Source: Pelobates cultripes (lineage: Eukaryota; Chordata; Amphibia; Anura; Pelobatidae). From it: a DNA stretch of 64,000 nt. The stretch spans positions 256,651,847 through 256,715,846 of the forward strand of contig OW240912.1 of NCBI GenBank assembly GCA_933207985.1. Direction: 5' to 3'. The notes under the pieces are model-generated. The model searched no databases. It saw only the letters and a program-made list of their open reading frames with translations, and was not told the DNA's origin. The position numbers and the translations under genes are program-made. This document shows, in pieces, positions 55,290 through 64,000 of this stretch (its first letter is position 1; each line of letters opens with the position of its first letter).

Positions 55290-56700
55290 AGCATGTGCAA
55301 CTAATTATGAAGTTTTACATACCCAATGCTAAATTGTACTATAAAGCCTCACTACTCACACAGGGCCTCTCAGCACTTGAACGGACCTCTCCTCCTATAT
55401 GGCTGGCATTGGAAAATGCATGTATATCCCAAGGCACGGTGCCGCATGCCCTCTGGGCTGGCACCGTAAAACCCGGGAGGACTAGCGATGTGTTGCCCGT
55501 TACTAAAACTCTATTCCGCAAATGGAGACAGATTACCCCAAAACTCATGGACGATAATGATCTACTGTAGGCAGCTCCCCTACAGGCCATGACCATCCTC
55601 ACGACAGATCTGCAGTTAGACCCATGGATAAAACGAGGTGTCTTACACATACGCTCTCTATGTAACAGTACGGGCATTAAGCTGTTCCCCGAACTACTTA
55701 GAGACTACTCCTTACCATCCAGGGAAATATTCCCCTATTTACGCATTAGAAATATTATGCAGGAATATAAACTTAGAGCAAAAGAGCTCCAAATGCTGCC
55801 ACCCTTTGTCCATAAATGTATGGGGAAACTACCAAATACCAAAGCACTGTCACTCTGCTATAATACTCTAATGGCTCTAGGAGACACAGAGAAACTCTTG
55901 TACATGCAGAAATGGGAGACAGACCTGGGTATACAATTTTCATTAGCAACCTGGTTCCAGACACAAAGGAAAACTAAAAAGGCCTCTAGCAGCTTAAACC
56001 ACTAGGAAGCATTTTGCAAACTCACTATGCGATGGTACCTGGTGCCCACCAAGCTAGCACACATATACCCGGGGTCATCCACCATGTGTTGGTGGTATTT
56101 GAGGCAAGTGGGTACACTGCACCACATTTTCTGGACATGTCCGAGCATTCACAAACTCTGGCAAGAGGATGTAGTCCCTGAGGATGTAGTCTATTTAGTT
56201 ATTCATAGTTTAATAGCAGCTAAAACTGCAATTGCTTACAGATGGAAACAATCACAGGCCCCCACACGGTCCGAGGTTATTACTAGACTCGACTCCTCAA
56301 GCACATACGAGCAAATGGCAGGCCAATTGAACGGAAATGGGGTTACATATACCATGAGATGGCACAGATGGCTAGAGATCAGAGACCAATATGTTTAAGA
56401 CACAGACAAACCAGATACAATAATGGACGTAAGCCCACCCCCAAAGGGCTCTAGGAGGCACCCAAGAGGACCTCCTCAACAGGCTGTTAAACACCAATAC
56501 CATATGTTTTAACATAAAGTCTTACCATGACAAAGTTGTTACCCTATACACAGGATATATGCATTGCTTGACATTCTGTTCATAGATAGAATATGCGTTT
56601 ACCTATATATGAGTAAAAAAATCACAAACTGTACAAACTGTTCTATATATGTCCACCTTCTCTTTTTTTTCCTTCTGTACTCCAATTTGTTTAGTTAACT
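55290..56700 (+). mobile_element. L1/Tx1-like LINE, 3' end of ORF2
   Basis: Plus-strand protein of the L1 C-terminal region: AKLYYKASLLTQGL, a stop near 55567, LSLCYNTLMALGDTEKLLYM and WETDLGIQFSLATWF. A degraded zinc-like motif follows in which CWRC reads CWWY (TMCWWYLRQVGTLHHIFWTC). Then comes the terminal SLIAAKTAIAYRWKQSQAP. It is related to the copy at 7889-10810 but in opposite orientation. The 3' UTR runs to a T-rich stretch near 56660. Confidence 0.85.
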
Positions 56701-56785
56701 ATGCAAAAACTTCAGACCACCCGAGACCATACCACCCGAAAGGCCCTCCATGACCCATGGGTTAGCGAATCCGTCAACAATCGTC

Positions 56786-57925
56786 TCAGGCCTCCAAAGC
56801 CAGGTCCCATAAAGATGGAGAACAGGAACTACCCACAAGGTCTACTCCGGGTGCCGCTTCTCGAAACTGGTCCCACTGCAACCGACAAAGAGAGTCAGCC
56901 ATCACATTACATACCCCAGGAACATGACACGCCTTAACCCATACATTGAAGTGTAAGCTCAACAGAACTAAGCGCCGGAGCATGGCCAACACCGGAGGGG
57001 AGGCAGAAGTAGCCCACGTAATAACGTGAACCACGCTCATGTTGTCAGTATGAAAAACTGCAACGTGACCTCGCAAATCTACACCCCAGAGTTCCAATGA
57101 CACCACAATCGGAAAGAGCTCCAAAAAGGTGAGGTTGCGCATGATATCCCTACCTTTCCATCCCACAGGCCATGACTCTGCACACCACTGACCACAAAAG
57201 AAAGCCCCAAATCCCACGGAGCCGGAAGCATCCGTAAATAGATCCAACGATGCATTGGGTGCAGCCTCCCGGAGCCAACATGAGTGGCCATTGTAGGTGC
57301 CCAGAAAGGAACTCTAGACCCATAAATCCTCCCACATGAGGTTGTTTACCCTGATGAAATGATGCGGTTCCTGAATACCAACCGTGGCCAATGATAGTCG
57401 ATGACAGAATGCCCGACCCATGGGCAGAACCCGACACGCAAAGGTCAGGTGACCCAAAAGGACCTGCATCTGATGCAATTGAACCTTATCCTCTGGCAAC
57501 AGAAAAATCATATTAACCGTATAAATTTCGATACCGAGGAACGATAGCACAGTCACCGGGCCCACTGTCTTATTTTCGGCGACCGGAACCCCAAACCCCT
57601 TAGCTATAGCCCGAAAGGAAGCCAGCAAGTCCACACATACTTGGGACCCTGCAGGGCCCACAAACAGGAAGTCATCCAAGTAGTGCGTAACTGAGTTCCA
57701 ACCTGATTGCTGAACAGTAACCCATTCGAGAAAGGATGAAAACACAAGTAGGAGCAAGAAATTGCACACCCCATGGGCAGGCACATGTCGTAATAATAAC
57801 TACCACGAAAGTGGCAACCCAGGAGGGGGAAGTACTCAGGGTGTACTGGTAACAACCGAAAAGCAGACTCAATGTCTGACTTGGCTAGCAGGGTAGCTGC
57901 TCCAGCTGCCCGCACCAGTTCCAAT
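56786..57925 (-). pseudogene. Ngaro reverse transcriptase and RNase H
   Basis: RT: LLAKSDIESAFRLLPVHPE (first catalytic Asp), CLPMGCAISCSYLCF, HYLDDFLFVGPAGSQVC (YLDD), and VPVAENKTVGPVTVLSFLGI. Then LLGHLTFACRVLPMGRAF. RNase H: MDLFTDASGSVGFGAFF, LELFPIVVSLELWG (Glu), FHTDNMSVVHVI (Asp). One frame change lies near 57780 and another near 57300. Motif wording fits Ngaro rather than DIRS. Confidence 0.88.
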
Positions 57926-57983
57926 GCCCTATCAAAGGACGCACCTCTTCAAAAATCCCCCTAACAGAACCGCCACGGCACGT

Positions 57984-59683
57984 CTATTGGGATACCGGTC
58001 GAGCCACGGCCGCATTCCTTGTGACGCTCACTGGAGTCCTCACTTCTAGGTACTTCATCCCTGCCGGCTCTCCCCGTGGCCTGTCTCCCCTTTTTAAAGC
58101 AGTGTGTGCTCTTCCACAATGAGAGCATTCATGTCGGAAACGACAGGAACTGAACCATTTACACTGGCTTTCATTGAACAGCCAGCAGACTCCTCTCTTG
58201 TGGCCCGCCGGCGCGCCACTGTGCACACTGGCAGGCCCAGGAAAGGGAGATGGCCTACACAGCGTCATCAGAAGTAGCCATAGGCTACCATCCTGCATGC
58301 TGAAATCCATATCCGGGCTTGCTGCCATTTTTTGCCAAAATTGTTGGTCATTGCGGACCCAACATTGACCCATAAATCTTATAAACCCCCCAGATTGAAT
58401 CCAGTTACCCAAATAGAGAGCTAGCCTTCTCTGGAAAACGACGGACTAGGATACTTGCATAAATATTAAACCCCTGAAGCCAGTTACCAAATGTACGAGG
58501 AATCTGCTTAGACTTGTCGCCTTCATGAGGTTCCCCCCTATGGGGCCTGTCAACAGATTCCCTGTCAGGGGGAACCAATGAAAAGAAGTCAACGTACTCA
58601 CCGTTACGTATCCTTTCCTGCGTCTCCGCAGGGATATGGACTCCCAGGCAGACACGGTGTAAACCCCCCTTGAGCCCCACTAACTACCTGCGCTCTATTG
58701 CTCTGCACCTGCAACCCCCCAGACAACTTCTCTAATACTGTGTGCAGTAAACTCAAGACCTTCCTAGAGCTACCCTGATCCCCAGGCAACTCACCCCAGA
58801 CACTAGCGCAAGTCAACTCACCCCTGGAGAGTGGTAGAGGCGGCTCCTGCACTTTAGGTATGACAGCTTCTTCCTCTTCCTCTGTCCAAGAGTCTGAATC
58901 TAACTCTCCCCGAGCAGCACTGATTCTCCTTGCACTCCTGCTGGCTTCCAGCAGAGTTGAGGATCTTCTAGCTTCTCTCCATGGGTGTCTGGCACTCCTG
59001 CCTGCTTCTAGCAGAGTTGCAGGGCTTCTGACATCTCTTCCACGTTGTCTGGCACTCCTGCCGGCTTCCGGCAGAGTTGTTGGGCTCCTGAGGATTGATC
59101 TGGGGTCTCCGACCCATCGGAGACCCCAAACGGGGCCTGTGATGTGGCAGCATCTGGCAGTGCCCGCTTCACGTACGCGCCCCCCGGCGATGCGTCCGAC
59201 GTCATTCTTCTGCGTCCGTGCGTCTGACGCGATGAGGTCACTTCCGCTCTTACCGGAAGAGACGGCAGAATCTGGGAACGAACCGCCATGCCGGTGCCAT
59301 CTTGGGCCCTTTCCCCCGACACAATGGCAGAGCACCCACGCCTAATATTCACCCGAGGGGCCTCCTCCGAGCCATCCGCACCGGAACTCCTAGCAGCAAC
59401 CCTCCGATCTCCATGCCTGGTACCGGTTCTTCTTACAGGACTGGGGGATAAACGCGTTGGAGGCCTTGTCCTCCTGGCCCTCCGACCGTCTGCAGGGGGG
59501 GTCTTCCGCCGTTCTCTCCAAAACAGCTGCACCTTCAGCCGTCCTCTCCATCACAGCAGCACCCGAACTTCCAGCAACGCCGGCCATAACTTCATCAAGG
59601 GCGTCTGAGCCATGAGACTCCAGGTAAGCCCGCAGCTTGCCAACCAGTGCCTCCTGGGACACCATTGTTGTAGTAGATGACAT
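57984..59683 (-). pseudogene. Ngaro gag-like ORF1
   Basis: Starts MSSTTTMVSQEALVGKLRAY at 59683. The middle is Arg/Pro/Ser-rich with tandem TLPEAGRSARQR-like units (the ACTCCTGCYGGCTTCYRGCAGAG repeat at 58930-59075) and an acidic run EEEEEA. The conserved core runs NWLQGFNIYASILVRRFPEK and ends QQFWQKMAASPDM. A CCCH-like cluster is visible as CKWFSSCRFRHECSHCGRAH. Frames shift near 58600 and 58410. Confidence 0.82.
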
Positions 59684-59689
59684 CTTGAA

Positions 59690-60344
59690 TTATAGAAACT
59701 ACTGATAAACCTAACACTAGATCTAAATTGCTAGGCCCTAATTTCCTGTAAAATTAGCACAATCTCACTCCTAACTTTACAGAGAAACTGATATCGCCCC
59801 TCCTCTGAACTGCTTTATATTTAATTTTGCAACAAAGTATGCAACATAGCCACCCCCCCTTACTGCTGACCTGCAGTCATGCCCTCTCTTCCTTTTCAGT
59901 CTAGGGAGATACTGTTTTTGATTCAGAACCTGCATCCACTGTTTTTAATTGAGAAAACATAGCTAATGTGGAATAGAAGCAATGACAGGGTTAGGAGACA
60001 GGCTTAGGTGGGGATGGCTAGGATAGGCTGTTTAGGATGGGGGCAGGCCTAGTATATATAGGGCAGCCACAACTAATCTGCTAAGGCAACAAAGAAATTC
60101 CTAGGCACTCAGAGCGTTAAAGCCGCAGGCAGATTTAATGAAACAAAAAGGCAGCAATGTTTCACCCTTCTAAGAGGTCTTATTCACCTATACAACTAAT
60201 CTGCTCACCAGTCTGGGATGGTCCCTCCCTCTCTCCCTTGATTTAGGTTCTAGGATTGCAGCCTCGCTTGGTCACAGTGGCAGGGTTAGTGAGGATAAGG
60301 AAATGGCAAAATATGGTCTATGGTCAAATTAAGAAGAGTTAAAG
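59690..60344. other. 5' flank of Ngaro and repeat fragments
   Basis: Mostly unassigned. At 60150-60188 GCAGCAATGTTTCACCCTTC and GAGGTCTTATTCACC resemble the GTTTCGACC/GTCTTCCTC arms seen at 21520. The Ngaro left terminal repeat may lie here but was not recognised. Confidence 0.35.
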
Positions 60345-60903
60345 GGACTTATTGAATTTGTTCTGGTGAGTAGAATCATTCCCTTAAGGCTTTTTGCTAT
60401 AAACACTGCCTAACATTGTTTACATTACAGCCTAGTGATAACTTCACTGGCCACTCCTCAGATGGCTGTTAGAGATCCTTCCTGGGTCATTGCTGCCTAA
60501 AATGCATCCAAACATTCAGTGTCTCCTCCCTCTGCATGCAGACACTGAACTTTCCTCATAGAGATTCGTTGATTCTATTCATCTCTATGAGGAGATGCTG
60601 ATTGGCCAGGGCTGTGTTTGAATCATGCTGGCTCTGCCCCTGATCTGCCTCTTTGTCAGTCTCAGCCAATCCTATGTAGAAGCACTGTGATTGGATTAGG
60701 CCACCACTTCTGATGATGTCAGCAGACTGCTTGTTTTTCTGAGTCAAACGGCATGCAGAGTTACAGCTTCTGCCTTGAATACAGTAAGATTTTGCTATAT
60801 TTATGGAGGCATGAGGGGCCCACGGGGGCTAGATGGTGGTTTTAACACTATAGGGTCAGGAATACATGTTTGTGTTCCTGACCCTATAGTGATCCTTTAA
60901 GAA
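60345..60903. mobile_element. Full-length MITE with TTAAAGG/CCTTTAA ends
   Basis: It begins TTAAAGGGACTTATTGAATT (terminal CACTATAG part deleted) and ends TGACCCTATAGTGATCCTTT at 60899. Subterminal palindrome TAGGGTCAGGAATACA/TGTTTGTGTTCCTGACCCTA (60850-60888) and an internal CTCATAGAG/CTCTATGAG pair. No coding potential. Confidence 0.75.
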
Positions 60904-61300
60904 AGTTGGTTGATTGGTTATAAATTGGTTAGTTACAATGTTGGTATAATGTTCGTGGGTTTCGAGCCCGTCGGTGGCTCAGAACCTTGGAGGTGTAGGG
61001 GTATCCAGGTATACCCCTACCAGGAGACGGATAAGCATCATGTTGCACTTTATTTATGTATATATTTACGTGTCATTACACGGTTATGGAAATATTTACT
61101 ATATGGGTCATTGCCTTTATTTATGACAGACAGGTATGTATGGTGATGTGTGGGTGGAGGGGAAATGACTTTACATGTTCAGTTGATATTTTATAAAGGT
61201 TATTATTACATGTGTGCTGTCATCAATAAAGCTGTGGACATATTGACCCATACCTCTGAGTGTCTGCGTTTTAATATTAACAGGGGTGGGTATGGGGTTT
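60904..61300 (+). repeat. LTR-like or terminal-repeat sequence
   Basis: GGGGTATCCAGGTATACCCC palindrome at 60999-61018, then an AATAAAGCTGTGG signal at 61225 and a TGTCTGCG block, which together look like a 3' retroelement terminus. It could be one of the Ngaro repeats but this is unproven. Confidence 0.35.
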
Positions 61301-62022
61301 TGGGGAATCTCCACCTGCCCATATGGTGACTATGCACCGGTCAAGAAAATTAAAATAAAAGATTATAAACTGACCTATTATACAGACGATCCACCTCTTC
61401 TTCTTAGTTCAGATTATCTCAGTCCAGTCCAACGCTAATCATACAAAAGAACTGAAGACCTATGTATTATGTACACAGTGCCTTATATATCTGATGCTTC
61501 TCATTGAATCCGACACATTAGCAGCATTCTCGGTCATCATGCTGTTAGTGATGATGCCAAATGTTACAACCTTCAAAAATAGAAAGTTCTGCAATAAAGT
61601 CCTGCCTCTAATGACAACTCCAATAGGTGTAGTTTAGACAAAAAAGTAAACATTACTATTTCTCTGAAATGAGAATGTTGTAGATTGTCAGAAAAAAGGG
61701 ATTACGTGATTTTGGGTGTCCTTTAAACAATAGACCTTAAAATATGTGCTAATTAGGGTTGATTTTAACCACAGATTAAACCTTGTAATTGAATAATTGA
61801 AGAATAAAGGGAAGGATTTGGAAATCAAAATCAAGTTGTCTGTGCTTTAGATGGTATCTTAATTATTTTTTATTTGAAAGTTAATTACATGTGTGGTGCA
61901 TTTAGATTTTTACATTTGTATAATCGATCATGAGTCTGAAGATTTTCCTGATGATGGATGTTGTAGAATTTTCAGTTTGTTTGTTTGTAATAGAAAGTCT
62001 TTTCTGCTTCTCAATTATGTAG
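61301..62022. other. Intron sequence before exon
   Basis: Single-copy-looking AT-rich DNA, ending in TTTTCTGCTTCTCAATTATG and acceptor TAG. Confidence 0.6.
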
Positions 62023-62080
62023 GTGATAAGCGGAATGAAAATTATTCACAGCGGTCAGAAAAACGTTCCTGTAACAAACT
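62023..62080 (+). CDS. Alpha-2-macroglobulin-like gene, short exon (MG5)
   Basis: The acceptor is CTCAATTATGTAG and the donor GTAAGT. The 58-bp exon enters in phase 0 and leaves in phase 1, encoding VISGMKIIHSGQKNVPVTN plus one base. It continues directly from EFTFYHM of the previous exon, and the joined stretch parallels the A2M segment FYYLIMAKGGIVRTG. A short exon of this kind at the MG4/MG5 boundary is usual in the family. The next exon is not seen before 64000. Confidence 0.85.
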
Positions 62081-62254
62081 GTAAGTATTAAAATTACCTC
62101 ATTTTTACTTGGAATAAAGAGAAAGTAACCTGTTTGTAGATTAATCAGAACACGACTGTATAAAAATAGCTCAATGAAGGGGTCTGGGTGCCAGGTCCCC
62201 CTAGTTTTAAGCCTGCAACTGAAAACATAGCAGTTTTGAAAAAACATGCAAAGT

Positions 62255-62646
62255 TTACACTGCAGGGTTACTCTAGCCTCTAGTGGCTGTCTCCCTGACA
62301 GCCACTAGAGGCCGCTCCCGTGATTTACCCTGAGTAAATCGCACTTACCTGATGCTGGATGTCCTCATGGAGTCCAGCGTAAAAGAAGATCCCCATAGAA
62401 AGCATTGAGTAATGCTTTCCTATGGGTGGGTATGAATGCGTGTTCGCCTATTGCCACGCATGTCCATTAGGCTCCACTCGGGAGCTGACGTCGATGGAGG
62501 AGGAGAGGTCACAAGTGCCGAGGGAGCCCAGTGCAGGATTAAGGTAAGCAAATAAATGGTTAATGGTTAAACCTAAATGTTGACAAAGGCTCTATAGCGT
62601 TAGGAATACATATTTGAATTCCTAACGCTATAGTGTTCCTTTAAGT
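62255..62646. mobile_element. MITE, related family, truncated
   Basis: It contains CTCTAGTGGCTGTC/GACAGCCACTAGAG (62275-62308), TTTACC/GGTAAAT pieces, and the end TAGCGTTAGGAATACA..TTCCTAACGCTATAGTGTTCC followed by TTTAA at 62640. The 3' end is shared with the element at 60345-60903. Confidence 0.7.
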
Positions 62647-62810
62647 ATGAAAAAAAGGTGAGCATCAGCGAAGCAAACGGAATGAGGTCTCTCAGCATGA
62701 TGATTGTTTCTTATATTACCGATTGTGTACAAATGTTTCTTCTGAGAGCTATTCTGAAGTGGAAATCAACTCAAATCGATTGATTATTCTTTGTGTATCT
62801 GCCCCTGACC

Positions 62811-63213
62811 AAATGAATGAAACAGTGCGTGCACGCTCCCTGAAGTAATTCACACCAGACACAAGTTTCAGGTAGTTGAATAACTTGAGGAATGTTTATT
62901 CAGAGGGGACGGCAAGTCCCTTTTAAAGCAAAGTTACATCATAAGCATTGTCAGAGATAACATGAAATAATACATCAATAATTGGTTAGGTGTTATGTAG
63001 TTATCTTAGTGCTCTGCCTACTAGAGGTGATGTCACTGAGACCATGAGGGTCTCCCCCAGATCTCAGCGCCATCTTGTTACACGAGGTAGTTAGTCGAGG
63101 TTATAAAGAGGGAGGGGTTAGAAACTTCTAGCAGCCATTTTGTCTAAATATGCGTGAATAGCTTATCTACTGATTTCAGTGCAATGGGTAAATAGACATT
63201 TTACTAACTACAA
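62811..63213 (-). mobile_element. LTR-like sequence, minus orientation
   Basis: On the minus strand it runs from TGTAGTTAGTAAAATGTC to TGTTTCATTCA, with TTTATAACC about 100 bp in (TATA-like) and AATAAACATTCC (about 62892-62903) some 90 bp before the end. This layout of promoter, polyadenylation signal and short 3' part fits a solo LTR of a retrovirus-like or other LTR element. No coding region and no clear 5-bp duplication were seen. Confidence 0.45.
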
Positions 63214-63282
63214 GGTTATATGTGTATATATTCATATTTTATTTCCACAACATATTCATTGTGTGCTTTTGTATTAAATGCA

Positions 63283-64000
63283 GGCCCGGACTGGCCATCG
63301 GGCATACCGGGCAAATGCCCGGTGGGCCGCGATGGCCGTGGGGCCGAGGCCGGCAGGGGATCTCCCTGGCCGGCCCCTGCAGGGCCAGCGCTATCCGAGC
63401 GCCGGCCCTGCATAGTGCCTCCGTGGGCCGGTGGGGAGATCAAAGATCTCCCTCACCGGCCCACAGACAGTGAGATGCGGCCGCGCCGGCAGGTGAGGGA
63501 GGGAGGGAGGACCCGGCGGAGCTCTAACAAGCAGCTCCGCCGGTCCTCTCGCGGGATTCTGAGCGTTGCCGGGGCAACGCTCAGATCTCGCGAGAGTGAA
63601 CTCTAACCCGCAGGTTAAAGTTCACTCTCACCACTGGACCACCAGGGAAGGCAGCATGGCTCCCAACCCCCCAGGGAGAACTGATCTTCTCCCTCCCCCC
63701 CCTCCCAGGATAAAGGTAAGAAGGGAGGGGGGGATATAATTTTTTATTTTTTTTTTATTAGTAAAAAAAATATTTAAATTTAAATAAAAAAATACATTCA
63801 CACACACAGCACCCCCCATACACAGCACCCCCCAGACACACACAGCACCCAGGCACACACAGCACCCAGACACACACAGCATCCCCCAGACACAGACACA
63901 GCACCCCCCAGACACAGTAACTCCAGACACACACAGCACCCAGACACAGCACCCCCAGACACACACTGCACCCAGACACACACCCCCAGACACACACTGC
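63283..64000. mobile_element. GC-rich DNA-element end, runs off the window
   Basis: It starts CAGGCCCGGACTGGCCATCG with the palindrome GCCCGGTGGGCC/CGGGCAAATGCCCGG, a terminus seen repeatedly in frog and fish non-autonomous DNA elements. GC-rich to about 63720, including a CGTTGCC..GGCAACG palindrome (63565-63580), then T/A-rich, then a CACACAGCACCCAGA minisatellite from 63798 to the end. Confidence 0.55.

Larger units (their letters stand above)
56705..59683 (-). mobile_element. Ngaro-type tyrosine-recombinase retrotransposon, 3'-truncated
   Basis: In minus-strand order: gag-like ORF1 (59683 to about 57985), RT (about 57925-57320) and RNase H (57247-56800). Only the first residues of the recombinase region (DLVGSSCSPSLWDLA) remain before the sequence meets the L1 3' end at ~56700. 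Ngaro elements differ from DIRS by split direct repeats; I could not identify those here. Confidence 0.85.

Noticed and set aside
62811..63213. Endogenous retrovirus
   Set aside because: Only an LTR-like segment with TATA-like and polyadenylation signals is present; no gag, pol or env sequence was seen, so only an LTR-like label is justified.

Overview
The window looks like vertebrate, most likely frog, genomic DNA. It is AT-rich and intron-scale. Its transposon mix is typical of amphibians: L1/Tx1-like, L2 and CR1 LINEs, DIRS and Ngaro tyrosine-recombinase retroelements, a Penelope-like element, a Gmr1-type Ty3/gypsy element with many LTR copies, Tc1/mariner, hAT and short palindromic MITEs. 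The species cannot be named from sequence alone.

The only host gene I can support is part of an alpha-2-macroglobulin/ovostatin-family gene on the + strand. Four exons with consensus splice sites and compatible phases lie at 18288-18403, 18657-18815, 54860-55138 and 62023-62080. They encode about 203 residues covering the end of MG3, MG4 and the start of MG5. The intron between the second and third exons is 36 kb and consists almost entirely of nested transposons. The first 18 kb are upstream intron or flank with an eroded C2H2 zinc-finger remnant (minus strand), a 91-bp minisatellite, LINE fragments, a tandem ~460-bp repeat family and LTRs.

Region by region: 0-11.6 kb, minisatellite, L1 and L2 fragments, ~460-bp repeat array broken by LTRs, and an L1 with a 16-bp target duplication. 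11.6-17.4 kb, a nearly complete L1/Tx1 ORF2 (minus) split by a Tc1/mariner element. 18.3-18.8 kb, two exons. 18.8-20.9 kb, a repeat with inverted GGGACACTGGGAG blocks, then a MITE. 20.9-28.2 kb, a three-level nest: a solo LTR (duplication TAAAT) holds a 6.2-kb composite retroelement (16-bp duplication), which holds a second solo LTR of the same family (duplication CTTTT). 28.2-46 kb, (TCTA)n tracts alternating with Gmr1-family LTRs, a truncated CR1, and a Gmr1-like element at 37040-43031 with integrase upstream of reverse transcriptase. 47.4-51.2 kb, a DIRS element with inverted terminal repeats. 51.2-54.4 kb, a second copy of the inverted-block repeat and an LTR. 54.9-55.1 kb, exon. 55.3-59.7 kb, a 3' L1 fragment and a Ngaro element. 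60-64 kb, MITEs, exon and LTR-like repeats.

The most unusual object is the composite at 21079-27292. On the minus strand it has a CR1 5' UTR, the CR1 ORF1 esterase and the CR1 APE endonuclease region, then fuses in frame, inside the start of the CR1 reverse transcriptase, to the C-terminal GIY-YIG part of a Penelope-like element. It is bounded by ~345-bp inverted repeats and a 16-bp target-site duplication, so it appears to have inserted as one unit or grown inside one. Other notable signals are a 42-bp exact copy of an A2M exon 11 kb upstream, a ~100-bp copy of nearby AT-rich DNA inside the DIRS gag, and repeated LTR/(TCTA)n junctions.
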